DNA of 64,000 bases, from assembly GCA_020634615.1 (NCBI GenBank), contig JACKBI010000013.1:124001-188000 (forward strand), written 5' to 3'. Made by a program: the position numbers and the translations under genes. The DNA is from Anaerolineales bacterium. GTDB lineage: Bacteria > Chloroflexota > Anaerolineae > JAAEKA01. Positions 34,289-42,786 of the stretch are shown piece after piece; within the stretch, counting starts at the first letter, position 1, and each line of letters opens with the position of its first letter. The notes under the pieces were generated by a model. It had not been told where the DNA came from. It did no database searches and saw nothing but the letters and a program-made list of their open reading frames with translations.

Positions 34289-35604
34289 AACGCTGGAAGA
34301 GGCTCGCGTGTGGCGCGATGGCTTGCATCGCGGGCCGCGATGGCCGCTGTGTAGAGGTCGAACACCTGGCAGGAGATGTTGTGCCAACTATAGTTCTGGG
34401 CGATGCGCCGGCTGTTGCGTTCCAGCTCCCAACGCAGGGCGTCGTTCTTGAGGACGCGCGTGATGGCTCCGGCCAGTGCATTGGGGTTAGCGACCGGCAC
34501 GTGCAGTCCGGTGTAGCCATGGACGACCGCGAACTTTAGCCCGCCGACGCGGCTGGCGATGACCGGCGTTCCGCAGGCCATGGCCTCCAGAGCGACCATG
34601 CCGAAGCTCTCGTAATGGCTGGGCATGACCACGACCTCAGCAGCCGAGTAGTAATAGGGGAGGCTGTCCTGGTCGCGTTTACCAAGGAACGTGACCAGGT
34701 CTTCAATGCCCAGCTCGGCGCGCAGTCGATGCAGGCGGGCCATCTCGGCGGTCATCTGTTCCTCTGACTCCGACGGGTCGCCGCCGACGATGGCAACGGT
34801 CAGTCCTTCGCAGCCGCCGCAGTCCTCAGCGACCTGTTTCATGGCGCGCAGGAGGGTGTCGATGCCTTTCAGCGGCTCGATGCGGCCGACGAAGAGCACC
34901 ATGCGTTTCTCGGCCGGCACGCCGATCTGGGCCTTGGCCTCCAGCGGGTCGATGGGACGGAAGCGGGCCAGATCGACGCCCGGTGGAATCACGTCGATCT
35001 TGTGCGTATCGGCGTTATAAAGCCAGACCATTTGCGCCTTGTCCAGCGGGCTGCCGGCGACGATGCGGTCGGCAAATGCCATGATGGCTTGCTCACTGTC
35101 GATGCGCTGCTGGCTGGCATACTCGTGCGGCGCCTGCGCGATCTGGTTCTTCATGTGTCCCAGCGTGTGGAACATCTGGATGACGGGAATGCCACCCCAG
35201 GCCTGGCTCAGTTCCTCCGCGGCGACGCCTGACAGCCAATAGTGGCTGTGGATGACGTCATAGCGGCGGTGGTTGGACTGAGCAAACTCCTGCACGCGGG
35301 CCACAAACTCCGGCATATGCTCGTAGATCGTCTCTTTGCTGACCGGGATTTCCGGGCCGGCGGGGATGTGGATCACCTGCGCGCCATCGCCCAGATCATG
35401 GCACACGCGCGGTACACAGGCGTCCTGTGAACGGGTGAAAACGTCTACCTGGTGACCCTGGCGCGCCAATTCCCGGCTCAGATCGCGCACATAGACGTTC
35501 ATGCCGCCCGTTTCCTTGCCGCCAAGGGTGGCCAGCGGGCAGGTATGGACGCTCAACATGCAGATGTTCAGCGACCGGTCGGAGGGGAGTGAGAAAACAT
35601 CCAT
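34285..35604 (-). CDS. Glycosyltransferase family 4, MshA/sucrose-phosphate-synthase-like
   Basis: The 439-residue protein has 'GGKETGGMNVYVRDLSRELA' near the N-terminus, 'YDVIHSHYWLSGVAAEELS', 'VIPPGVDLARFRPIDP', 'VLFVGRIEPLKGIDTLLRAM' and 'PSHYESFGMVALEAMACGTP' (EX7E). This set is shared by MshA, SPS and related GT4 enzymes that transfer UDP- or GDP-sugars to small polar acceptors or lipids. The exact acceptor is unknown. It is translationally coupled to the following GT1 gene. Confidence 0.88.
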   Translation of the reverse strand: MDVFSLPSDRSLNICMLSVHTCPLATLGGKETGGMNVYVRDLSRELARQGHQVDVFTRSQDACVPRVCHDLGDGAQVIHIPAGPEIPVSKETIYEHMPEFVARVQEFAQSNHRRYDVIHSHYWLSGVAAEELSQAWGGIPVIQMFHTLGHMKNQIAQAPHEYASQQRIDSEQAIMAFADRIVAGSPLDKAQMVWLYNADTHKIDVIPPGVDLARFRPIDPLEAKAQIGVPAEKRMVLFVGRIEPLKGIDTLLRAMKQVAEDCGGCEGLTVAIVGGDPSESEEQMTAEMARLHRLRAELGIEDLVTFLGKRDQDSLPYYYSAAEVVVMPSHYESFGMVALEAMACGTPVIASRVGGLKFAVVHGYTGLHVPVANPNALAGAITRVLKNDALRWELERNSRRIAQNYSWHNISCQVFDLYTAAIAARDASHRATREPLPAL

Positions 35605-35610
35605 AAGCTG

Positions 35611-35741
35611 GGTAATGGGGTAACTATTCAGGCTACAGAGGACTGACAGTCCTGGTCTTGTGACAAAGTGAGTGACGCGCCAGTTGAAGCTCTGGTGATT
35701 GACAAGGACTGTCAGTCCTGGCTGAATAGTTACGGTAATGG
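35611..35741. mobile_element. MITE-like element with 12-bp inverted ends and an 8-bp target duplication
   Basis: GTAACTATTCAG at 35620-35631 is the exact reverse complement of CTGAATAGTTAC at 35722-35733. Just inside each end is the 15-base palindrome AGGACTGACAGTCCT (35639-35653; AGGACTGTCAGTCCT at 35705-35719). The element is flanked on both sides by GGTAATGG (35611-35618 and 35734-35741), which looks like a target-site duplication. It is about 115 bases long, with no coding capacity, so it would need a transposase supplied elsewhere. Confidence 0.75.
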
Positions 35742-35750
35742 CTGGTTTTG

Positions 35751-36788
35751 CTAGCTTGCCGCGTGTTGTATCGTCATGTCGTACACCAGTGTATCCGACG
35801 CGCCGAACCGGTATTTGTATACCTCGTCCCCTTGCAGGAAATCGAATACACGCAGCTTGCGCTTGATCGCATCCTCGATGATGTAACTGGTAAGGACGAT
35901 GCCTGGACTGATTTCGGCGAAACTTTGCGGATCGTAGCCGGAGTTATAGACCAGCAAGCGGCCGTCGTAGATGAAACCCAGCATTGCAGCAGCGCGCTGT
36001 CCATTGAGCTCAATGAATGCGAGGTACAGCCAGCCGGCCTGATTTGTCTCACGCACGATCTCCCGGAAAAAGGCCTGCATCTCCGGCGTCATGAAACTGT
36101 GCTTTTCGGTAGTGCTAAGTCGGTGCAGTTCGATAAAGGCGTCGGTCTCAGCCTCGAGATCGGACGCGCCGTCGATGGCATACCATGTCACGGTAGTCGC
36201 TTCTTCGATACGACGCGTCTTGCGCCGCACTTCGTGGCGTTGTTTCTTGCTGAGCACTTCCTGTAAGTAGGTTTCGAAGTCGTCGGGAAGCTCAATGACC
36301 GGGCAAACGTCGTCCACGGCGACGACGCAGTTGAGACCGCGTGCGGCCGCCAGCTCCGGCAGTCGTCGGTGGGTCGGTGAGGTCTGGGGCAAGTTGCAGA
36401 GCTGGATCTCGTCCCAGACGGGCGCGTCGGCGCTTTGCAGCCAATCCAGCAGTCCGTTGTACACCGTCTCTTCACATTCGGGTAGGGCGATCACGTCGAG
36501 ATAGTCTGAGACGTCGACACAGCCCACCAGCCCGAAGCGGCGCACCCCATCGTCGCCCTCCGCCAGGAAAAGTGGAGCCACGCCCACCAACCGGTCACCA
36601 TCGAACCAGGCCAGCAGGTAGAGATCCCCGATGCCCAGACAGCGCCACCAGGTGGACTGCCATTCCCAGGTCAGGAAGAGGGTGTTCGCCGCGCTGTTTG
36701 CCAGCAGCGTATTCCAGTGGGGACGCAACGCGGCGAAGCCGGTTTCGTCCTTGAAAACCTTTAGTTGCAAGATCTTGCCTTTCTGCAA
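35751..36788 (-). CDS. FemAB/BioF2-like GNAT acyltransferase
   Basis: The 345-residue protein matches the double-GNAT FemAB-like / BioF2 acetyltransferase family: 'NTLFLTWEWQSTWWRCLG' at the N-terminus, 'GVAPLFLAEGDDG', 'LSKKQRHEVRRKTRRIEEA' (the basic 'kkRre.rr' helix), and 'FIYDGRLLVYNSGYDPQSF' with 'PGIVLTSYIIEDAIKR'. Related proteins occur in polysaccharide clusters and modify glycans or peptides with acyl or aminoacyl groups. The start is TTG 36788; another TTG at 36770 is possible. It lies next to the glycosyltransferase genes. Confidence 0.8.
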   Translation of the reverse strand: MQKGKILQLKVFKDETGFAALRPHWNTLLANSAANTLFLTWEWQSTWWRCLGIGDLYLLAWFDGDRLVGVAPLFLAEGDDGVRRFGLVGCVDVSDYLDVIALPECEETVYNGLLDWLQSADAPVWDEIQLCNLPQTSPTHRRLPELAAARGLNCVVAVDDVCPVIELPDDFETYLQEVLSKKQRHEVRRKTRRIEEATTVTWYAIDGASDLEAETDAFIELHRLSTTEKHSFMTPEMQAFFREIVRETNQAGWLYLAFIELNGQRAAAMLGFIYDGRLLVYNSGYDPQSFAEISPGIVLTSYIIEDAIKRKLRVFDFLQGDEVYKYRFGASDTLVYDMTIQHAAS

Positions 36789-36892
36789 TCCGGTGAGGTG
36801 ACCCGATTTTTGGTTATGTTTTGTGAAAACTATCTTTCCGATTCTTCCATGAAAGGCGCAATCGGGCTGTGGTCTTGCATCCTGACCACAGT

Positions 36893-38527
36893 TTAGCCGT
36901 CGGGCGTGCCGTCGATCGGTGTCGACTGGGAGGCGTGCTCCTCGCCTTCCTTGCGCCGTCGCAAGAGAACTATCCCCACGACAACCAGAATGACGAGAAA
37001 GCTCACAAGGCCGAGGACGGCGGCAGGGCTGAGGTCGGAGAACGACAAGGGCTGCCTTTCGCGGCGGGGTTCATCGCTGCCGGTGTTGCTCGACGCGGTT
37101 GGCGCAGTGGACGGGCTTCCCTCGCTTGACGGAACGGGCGAGACGGAGATGACAGTCGCGCCGGTCGTGGCCACATCATTGGGTTGGCCAGGTTGGAGGC
37201 TATCGATACCGGAATCCGGCGCGGGCGTTGCTATCGGCGGAATGACGGCAGGCAGTTGGACGGCCACCGCACTGTCGCAGACCACCACCGACACGTCGTC
37301 CAGGTACATGCCGGTCCACGTACCGTCCCCGGAGTTGCGCGCATTGAAATAAACCGAAAGCGTGCGGCCGCGGTATTGAGACAGGTCATAGGTCTGGGTT
37401 TGCCAGCTTTGGCTGTTTTCGGTCACGCGCCAGAGGACGGCAACCGTTTCATCGAACGCAAGCGGGTCCAGCAGAATCAGCTCCTGGCGATTGAAGCCGC
37501 CAGCGGCCGCGTTGGAAATGGGATAATACCAAAAGGTGATGTTGGCGGAAAAGGCGTCCGGCGGCACGACAATGTTCTGGCGAATCGAAGAAAAGGCAGG
37601 CGTTGTCACTGGCGACTGGTTGACTGCGCCCTGGGCCATGCTGCGCGCACCACTGTGCACAAACGCAGCATTGTTGTTGTAGAAAGGAAGCAGGGGGTCC
37701 CAACCAAAAGCCCAGTCGCCATCCCACTCGAAGCCGCCGTTGCCAATGATGTCAACGCAGTTGGGTGGAAGGGGTGTTGCCGAACCGGCAGGCGTCGGGA
37801 AGGCAGTCGTGCTGGGTATCGGCGATGCCGTGACGCTGGAAACCGGCAAAGGCGTGGGAAATGGCGTGGCACTGGGCAACGACGTCGGCACAGGTGTGGG
37901 CCACGGCGTGACGCTGGGCAGCACGGTCGGCGTGGACGATGGCTGGCAGATCGTCAGTGTGACGTTGTCCAAAACCATGGACGTGTTGCCGCCAGCACCG
38001 TCGTTGAAGACATTGAAGTATAGGTCCAGCGTACGCCCCTTTTGATTGATCAAGGACGCAGATATTTTCTGCCACGCAGGCGCATTGGTCTGGGTGCTCC
38101 AGAGCACTTGAAAGGGTTGGTTCAGATTGTTGGAACCAGGTATCAGCAGCAGCGCCTGCTGCACGTCAGTTCCGGCGTTTGGTGCGCTGGTCAGCCAGGT
38201 CCAGAAGTTTAGATCGGCACTGACGGCGTTGTTGGGAATGGTGATGCGTTGATAGATCCACGAGTTGGCGAGCGCATTGGTCGGTCCGGGGCTGCCCGTC
38301 TGCATAGCCCAGCTGCCGCTGTAAACCGGCGAGTTGACATACATCGGCGGCAGCGGGCCAGGTCCCAGCGTCCAGTTGCCGCTGGTTTCAAACCCGCCAT
38401 TCAGGATCACATTGCTGCACGTCTGATAGGGAGGTGCACTGGAGAGCGCGCCCGCGGGCGGCAGGACCAACAGCCCAAGCAGGGCGCACAACAGGGCAGC
38501 GATGCAAATGTGATACCGGTGGACCAT
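36893..38527 (-). CDS. Anchored surface protein with two jelly-roll (carbohydrate-binding-like) domains
   Basis: The 544-residue protein has a signal peptide (cleavage near 'PAGALSSAP') and two homologous beta-sandwich domains (about 35-195 and 260-425). Each opens with 'NGGFE' and closes with 'LDNVTL' or 'LDDVSV', the ligand-binding-like 'GRTL(D/S)xYFN' motif in between. They are separated by a Pro/Thr/Ser linker of about 60 residues; a second Ser/Thr-rich stretch precedes a C-terminal transmembrane helix ('AAVLGLVSFLVILVVVGIVL') with a basic stop-transfer tail. No sortase motif. Each domain has a pair of cysteines. Probably binds glycan at the cell surface; this is inference. ATG 38527 follows AAGGAG. 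Confidence 0.78.
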   Translation of the reverse strand: MVHRYHICIAALLCALLGLLVLPPAGALSSAPPYQTCSNVILNGGFETSGNWTLGPGPLPPMYVNSPVYSGSWAMQTGSPGPTNALANSWIYQRITIPNNAVSADLNFWTWLTSAPNAGTDVQQALLLIPGSNNLNQPFQVLWSTQTNAPAWQKISASLINQKGRTLDLYFNVFNDGAGGNTSMVLDNVTLTICQPSSTPTVLPSVTPWPTPVPTSLPSATPFPTPLPVSSVTASPIPSTTAFPTPAGSATPLPPNCVDIIGNGGFEWDGDWAFGWDPLLPFYNNNAAFVHSGARSMAQGAVNQSPVTTPAFSSIRQNIVVPPDAFSANITFWYYPISNAAAGGFNRQELILLDPLAFDETVAVLWRVTENSQSWQTQTYDLSQYRGRTLSVYFNARNSGDGTWTGMYLDDVSVVVCDSAVAVQLPAVIPPIATPAPDSGIDSLQPGQPNDVATTGATVISVSPVPSSEGSPSTAPTASSNTGSDEPRRERQPLSFSDLSPAAVLGLVSFLVILVVVGIVLLRRRKEGEEHASQSTPIDGTPDG

Positions 38528-38649
38528 GGCAACGCTCCTTCCGCGAGTACATCCGACGATTTCACCAGGGGGTGCAAAGACTGCCATCATTGTACCATGG
38601 TTCAGGCAGCAAGAGCAATCAGAGGTGATCTTCGAAGAGAAGCGATGAT

Positions 38650-38678
38650 TTGACTCCTCCTGTGAATTCGTCTATAAT
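38650..38678 (+). promoter_or_regulatory. Sigma70-type promoter of infC-rpmI-rplT
   Basis: TTGACT at 38650-38655 and TATAAT at 38673-38678 are separated by exactly 17 bases. Transcription would start near 38685, giving a leader of about 105 bases before the probable infC start. Confidence 0.8.
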
Positions 38679-38684
38679 CTCCCT

Positions 38685-38789
38685 GTGTTTAGGAGACGCT
38701 CCCGTGCGTCAGTACGGGGGCGTTGTGTTCGGTATAGAGATGGTCATTTTTATGGCCTTCAACCTGTTAACCCTGAGAAGGGGGTTGCA
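38685..38789 (+). promoter_or_regulatory. Structured leader of the infC operon
   Basis: Three hairpins can be drawn: ACGCTCCCGT/ACGGGGGCGT (38696-38723), GGTCA/TGGCC around 38742-38757, and AACCC/GGGTT around 38769-38786, the last covering the GGGGG ribosome binding site. In other bacteria this operon is autoregulated by L20 and/or IF3; the same here is inferred. Confidence 0.5.
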
Positions 38790-39317
38790 ATTAGCACCAA
38801 AACACATCGAGTAAATGAGCGTATCAGGGCGCCTGAACTGCGGGTCATCGGAATTGATGGCACACAGTTGGGTGTCATGACGCGAGCGCAGGCGCTGTCG
38901 ATGGCGCAGGAACTCAATACAGACCTGGTCGAGGTTGCGCCGCAGGCTGACCCGCCCGTGTGTCGTTTGATGGACTTTGGCAAGTTTCAGTATGAACGCG
39001 CCAAGAAAGAGCGCGAGGCGCGCAAGGCTCAAAAGGAAGTCGAGATCAAAGAGATCCGGCTTCGGCCAAAGACCGGCGAGCACGACATTGCCGTGGTCCT
39101 GCGCCGGGCGCGCAAGTTCCTGCTGGACGAATCGAAAGTCAAGGTCCGCGTGCGCTTTCGCGGCCGGGAAATCACCCATCCCGAGGTGGCTGAAGAGCTG
39201 CTTAAGCGGGTCGCTGCAGACCTGCAGGATGTTGGTGATGTCGAGAAGGAGCCGGGCATGGAAGGTCGCAGCCTTTTGATGATCATGGCGCCGAAATCAC
39301 AGAAATCTACGAAATAA
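38790..39317 (+). CDS. infC: Translation initiation factor IF-3
   Basis: IF-3 keeps the ribosomal subunits apart and proofreads the start codon. From ATT 38790 the protein is 175 residues: 'STKTHRVNERIRAPELRVIG' at the N-terminus, the N-domain, a Lys/Arg/Glu-rich linker helix ('YERAKKEREARKAQKEVEIK'), and the C-domain ('GEHDIAVVLRRARKFLLDES'). ATT is the likely start, since AAGGGGG lies 6 bases upstream, the family N-terminus begins here, and the promoter puts the transcript start near 38685, past the only longer alternatives. AUU starts in infC are known from enterobacteria, where they allow IF-3 autorepression. Confidence 0.93.
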   Translation: MSTKTHRVNERIRAPELRVIGIDGTQLGVMTRAQALSMAQELNTDLVEVAPQADPPVCRLMDFGKFQYERAKKEREARKAQKEVEIKEIRLRPKTGEHDIAVVLRRARKFLLDESKVKVRVRFRGREITHPEVAEELLKRVAADLQDVGDVEKEPGMEGRSLLMIMAPKSQKSTK

Positions 39318-39432
39318 CCCATCGGCAGCGCCGCGTGTTGACGTGTTTGCATCTGTGCCCTTTCGGCAGAGTTTGCGACATGGTGCGGATGGCAGGCCGG
39401 TGAAAATGGCAACGACCTGAGGAGAGATTGCT

Positions 39433-39636
39433 ATGCCCAAAATCAAGACTCATAAATCAACGGCAAAGCGCTTCAGATATTCCGGTACTGGAAAACTAAT
39501 GTGTATGCGTCAGGGAAAGGGCCACCTGCGTCGCAAGAAGGCGCCCAAGGTAAAGGCCACCTATAGTTCCGCGCACGTCATCGATCAAACCGCTGCACGT
39601 CGGCGTGTGAAGAAGCTGGCTCCTACCCTGGAATAG
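39433..39636 (+). CDS. rpmI: 50S ribosomal protein L35
   Basis: A 67-residue, strongly basic protein with the family pattern 'MPKIKTHKSTAKRFRYSGTG' and 'HLRRKKAPKVK'. GAGGAGAG lies before the ATG. It stands between infC and rplT as in nearly all bacteria. The 115-base gap after infC contains no other gene. Confidence 0.97.
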   Translation: MPKIKTHKSTAKRFRYSGTGKLMCMRQGKGHLRRKKAPKVKATYSSAHVIDQTAARRRVKKLAPTLE

Positions 39637-39665
39637 CGGCATCCACAAACAAGAGGCACTAAAAA

Positions 39666-40019
39666 ATGACCAGAGTAAAACGCGGCGTAACGGCTCGCAA
39701 CCGCCATCGCAAAGTTCTCAAACTGACACGCGGCCAAAAAGGTTCCAAGCATCTGCTGTTCCGGCGCGCCAACGAGGCGATGTTGAAGTCGCTGTGGTAT
39801 TCGCACCGCGATCGTCGCAACCGCAAGCGCGATTTTCGTCGCCTGTGGATCGCGCGCATCAACGCAGCATCACGCCAGAATAACCTGTCCTACAGCCGCC
39901 TCGTGCATGGCTTGAAGGTTGCCAATGTCGAGATCGATCGCAAAGTCCTGGCCGACATCGCCGTATATGATGCTGCCACCTTCACGCAGATCGCTGACAT
40001 GGCGCGCAACGCTGCCTGA
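39666..40019 (+). CDS. rplT: 50S ribosomal protein L20
   Basis: Early 23S rRNA-binding protein and, in many bacteria, translational repressor of infC-rpmI-rplT. The 117-residue product begins 'MTRVKRGVTARNRHRKVLKL' and contains 'RRANEAMLKSLWYSHRDRRN' and 'YSRLVHGLKVANVEIDRKVL'. A clean terminator lies 30 bases downstream, closing the operon. Confidence 0.98.
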   Translation: MTRVKRGVTARNRHRKVLKLTRGQKGSKHLLFRRANEAMLKSLWYSHRDRRNRKRDFRRLWIARINAASRQNNLSYSRLVHGLKVANVEIDRKVLADIAVYDAATFTQIADMARNAA

Positions 40020-40048
40020 ACCCATTGCAAAGCAAAGCCGATCGCAGA

Positions 40049-40088
40049 CTGCGCCGGGTCTCTCGTAAAAGGCCCGGCGCAGTTTTTT
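40049..40088 (+). terminator. Intrinsic terminator of infC-rpmI-rplT
   Basis: CTGCGCCGGG/CCCGGCGCAG (10 bp) with a 14-base loop is followed directly by TTTTTT. Confidence 0.92.
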
Positions 40089-40102
40089 CGCGCCTAATCT
40101 TG

Positions 40103-40131
40103 TTGCGTAATCTCTGGTAATGATGTAAACT
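40103..40131 (+). promoter_or_regulatory. Candidate promoter of the PIN/TRAM gene operon
   Basis: TTGCGT and TAAACT with a 17-base spacer lie just after the rplT terminator and about 110 bases before the next start codon. Confidence 0.45.
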
Positions 40132-40242
40132 CAGGTCACAGGATTTATCTTATTGTTGGTTTCGGATCCGTCTTGAAGGGTTGCACTCAGTCGCCTGAGG
40201 CACAGGTCGGGGGATAATCTACACAGGAGGTAGACACAGCAT

Positions 40243-41316
40243 ATGACGGCCGATCGTATTTTCCGTGTTATTTTATTCGTTATCTTTGGACTTGTTGGCT
40301 GGTATGTTGGTACACTGATCGCTGGCTCCACCGAACTGACGATCAACACGCTGAAATGGGCGGTGCCTGCGGCACTCATCTTTGCGGTCATTGGCGCAAT
40401 CGTAGCTCCTTATCTCACCACCAAGCCGGCGCGTTCGGTACGCCGGACGATCCGCCAACTTCCCGTGCAGCAGTTGGTCGCCGGGGCAATCGGGCTGGTC
40501 ATCGGGTTGGTTATCGCCGCGTTGCTGGCCCTGCCGCTTTCCAAGTTGCCGGCTCCCTTCGGCAATCTCCTCCCGGCCATTGGTGCGGTCGTTTTTGGCT
40601 ATCTTGGCATCACTGCCATGGTGCTGCGCGCTGATGACATCACCAATCTGGTGGGTGGACGTTTTCGGCCGCGGGAAAATGAGACCGCTGGTGAGACGGA
40701 GCCGGAGACGGAGCCGTTGTCTGTGCTGCTGGACAGCAGTGTCATCATCGATGGCCGTATCGCAGACATCAGCCAGACCGGCTTTATTCAGGGGCCCATG
40801 CTGATTCCCCGATTCGTCCTCAATGAAGTGCAGTATATCGCCGACTCGTCCGATGCATTGCGGCGCAACCGCGGCCGCCGCGGGCTGGACATGCTCGCAA
40901 AGCTCCAGCGCGACTCGCTGGTGCCAGTTGTCATAACCGATATGGATGTCAAAAACGTCCGCCAGGTAGATGACAAGCTGGTCCAGCTTGCCAAGCAGCT
41001 CAACTGTCCGGTGATCACCAACGACTTCAATCTCAACCAGGTCGCGCAGCTTCAGGGTGTGAAAATCCTGAACATCAATGCGCTGGCCAACGCCGTCAAG
41101 GTGCTGGTGCTGCCCGGCGAGTCGATCACTGTGCGCGTCATCGATGAGGGCAAGGAATACGGCCAGGGCGTTGGCTATCTGGACGACGGCACTATGGTGG
41201 TGGTGGAAAATGGCCATCGCTACATCGACCAGGAAATCGATGTGCAGGTCACCAAGGTGCTTCAAACAAGCGCTGGCCGGATGATTTTCGGCGCGCCGAT
41301 GAATAACGGCAACTAA
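40243..41316 (+). CDS. PIN and TRAM domain membrane protein (YacL family)
   Basis: The 357-residue protein has four hydrophobic segments in the first 130 residues, a PIN-fold nuclease domain at about 160-285 ('LLDSSVIIDGRIADI', 'VITNDFNLNQVAQLQGVKIL' with conserved acidic residues), and a C-terminal TRAM domain ('GESITVRVIDEGKEYGQGVG') that binds RNA. This order matches Bacillus YacL, a membrane-linked putative RNase. The gene is followed after three bases by cysS, the usual neighbour in Gram-positive-like genomes. Confidence 0.92.
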   Translation: MTADRIFRVILFVIFGLVGWYVGTLIAGSTELTINTLKWAVPAALIFAVIGAIVAPYLTTKPARSVRRTIRQLPVQQLVAGAIGLVIGLVIAALLALPLSKLPAPFGNLLPAIGAVVFGYLGITAMVLRADDITNLVGGRFRPRENETAGETEPETEPLSVLLDSSVIIDGRIADISQTGFIQGPMLIPRFVLNEVQYIADSSDALRRNRGRRGLDMLAKLQRDSLVPVVITDMDVKNVRQVDDKLVQLAKQLNCPVITNDFNLNQVAQLQGVKILNINALANAVKVLVLPGESITVRVIDEGKEYGQGVGYLDDGTMVVVENGHRYIDQEIDVQVTKVLQTSAGRMIFGAPMNNGN

Positions 41317-41319
41317 TTT

Positions 41320-42711
41320 ATGACAATTCAGGTCTACAACACCCTGACTCGACGCAAAGAGCCTTTCGAGACGGTCGAGCCGGGCAAGGTGCGCATGTAT
41401 GTCTGCGGACCGACGGTCTATGACAAGGCGCACATCGGTCATGCGATGTCGGCCATCGTGTTCGACGTGGTTCGCCGGTACCTGGAATACAAGGGGTACC
41501 AGGTTGATCACGTCATGAATTTTACCGATGTCGATGACAAGATCATCAGGCGTTCTATCGAGGCGGGCGACGATCCCTTTGCTATCGCCAATCGTTATAT
41601 CGGTGAGTTCAAGCGTCACATCGCTGAACTGGGCATCCTGCCCGCCACCAACTACCCACAAGTATCTGAGACCATCGACGAAATCGTGGAGATGGTGCAA
41701 GGGTTGCAGGAGTCGCGCTACGCCTACACCATGGACGGCGACGTCTATTTCCGGGTGCGCCATGACGACGACTACGGCAAGCTCAGCCGGCGCAAGCTGG
41801 ATGAGGCCATGGCCGGCACGCGCGTCGAGTCTGATGAGACCAAGGAAGACGTCAACGATTTCGCACTGTGGAAGTCGCAGAAGCCGGGCGAGCCAGCCTG
41901 GCCCAGCCCCTGGGGACCTGGTCGACCAGGTTGGCATATCGAATGCTCAGCCATGGCCCTCAAGCATCTCGGTGAGGAGATCGACATTCATGGCGGCGGC
42001 AACGATCTGGTCTTTCCGCATCATGAGAACGAGATTGCCCAGACTGAGAGCTACACCGGCCGCCCCTTTGCCCGCTTCTGGATGCACAACGGCATGTTGC
42101 AGCTCAAGGGCGAGAAGATGTCCAAGAGCCTCGGCAATCTGGTGACGATAGACGATTTCCTGGCCCAGCACGAGGCCAGCGTTCTGCGGCTGCTTATCCT
42201 CTCCTCGCATTACCGCAAGCCGCTGGCATACAACGACACGGTGGTCGAGGACAATGCGCGCGCACTGGCGCGTTTGCGGGGCGCCTTGCGGCCCGCGGTT
42301 GGCGCCATCACATCGGGCGGCGCTGTCGACAGCCTGCTCGCGGCGGCCGAGCAAACGCGGCGCGGGTTCGAAGAAGCGATGGACGACGACTTCAACACTG
42401 CCGGCGCGCTGGGCTGCCTCTTCGAGTTGGTCACCGAGATCAACCGGGCGCGCGACGCGGGTGTGGCGGCTGAACCTCTGGCGGCGGCGCAGGACGTGCT
42501 GGCGGAGTTGGCCGGCATTCTGGGGCTGCAACTGAGCAGCGAGGCAACCGGCGCCGAAGCCGCGCCGTTCATCGACCTGTTGCTGGAAATGCGCAGCAAG
42601 CTGCGGGCGGCCAAACAGTTCGCCCTGGCCGATGAGATACGCAACCGCCTGACCGACCTGGGCGTAATGGTCGAAGACACACGCGAAGGAAGCACCTGGC
42701 GGATTCAGTGA
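41320..42711 (+). CDS. cysS: Cysteinyl-tRNA synthetase
   Basis: Charges tRNA-Cys. The 463-residue class I enzyme has the zinc cysteine in 'YVCGPTVYDKAHIGHAMSA' with the HIGH motif, the metal-site 'WHIECSAMALKHLGEEIDIH' with 'GGNDLVFPHHENEIAQTES', and KMSKS in 'GEKMSKSLGN'. The C-terminal anticodon-binding helices follow. It starts 3 bases after the previous stop and has no clear ribosome binding site, which suggests coupling. Confidence 0.97.
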   Translation: MTIQVYNTLTRRKEPFETVEPGKVRMYVCGPTVYDKAHIGHAMSAIVFDVVRRYLEYKGYQVDHVMNFTDVDDKIIRRSIEAGDDPFAIANRYIGEFKRHIAELGILPATNYPQVSETIDEIVEMVQGLQESRYAYTMDGDVYFRVRHDDDYGKLSRRKLDEAMAGTRVESDETKEDVNDFALWKSQKPGEPAWPSPWGPGRPGWHIECSAMALKHLGEEIDIHGGGNDLVFPHHENEIAQTESYTGRPFARFWMHNGMLQLKGEKMSKSLGNLVTIDDFLAQHEASVLRLLILSSHYRKPLAYNDTVVEDNARALARLRGALRPAVGAITSGGAVDSLLAAAEQTRRGFEEAMDDDFNTAGALGCLFELVTEINRARDAGVAAEPLAAAQDVLAELAGILGLQLSSEATGAEAAPFIDLLLEMRSKLRAAKQFALADEIRNRLTDLGVMVEDTREGSTWRIQ

Positions 42712-42786
42712 CCAGTGATCAGTTGTCGGAGTTCCGCTGTTGACCTCTGATTACTGATTACTGTTCACCGATCACCGCACCCACCC
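42712..42786. repeat. TGATTACTGATTACTG/GATCACCG-type simple repeat
   Basis: Between cysS and rlmB there are tandem-like units (CAGTGATCAG, CTGATTACTGATTACTG, CACCGATCACCG). The same motif (GATCACCGATTA) fills a linker inside dnaE at about 54700-54780. No coding or structure beyond this. Confidence 0.5.

Noticed and set aside
40273..41937. 554-codon open frame antisense to the PIN/TRAM gene and cysS
   Set aside because: It covers two certain genes on the other strand and has no recognisable motifs or ribosome binding site.
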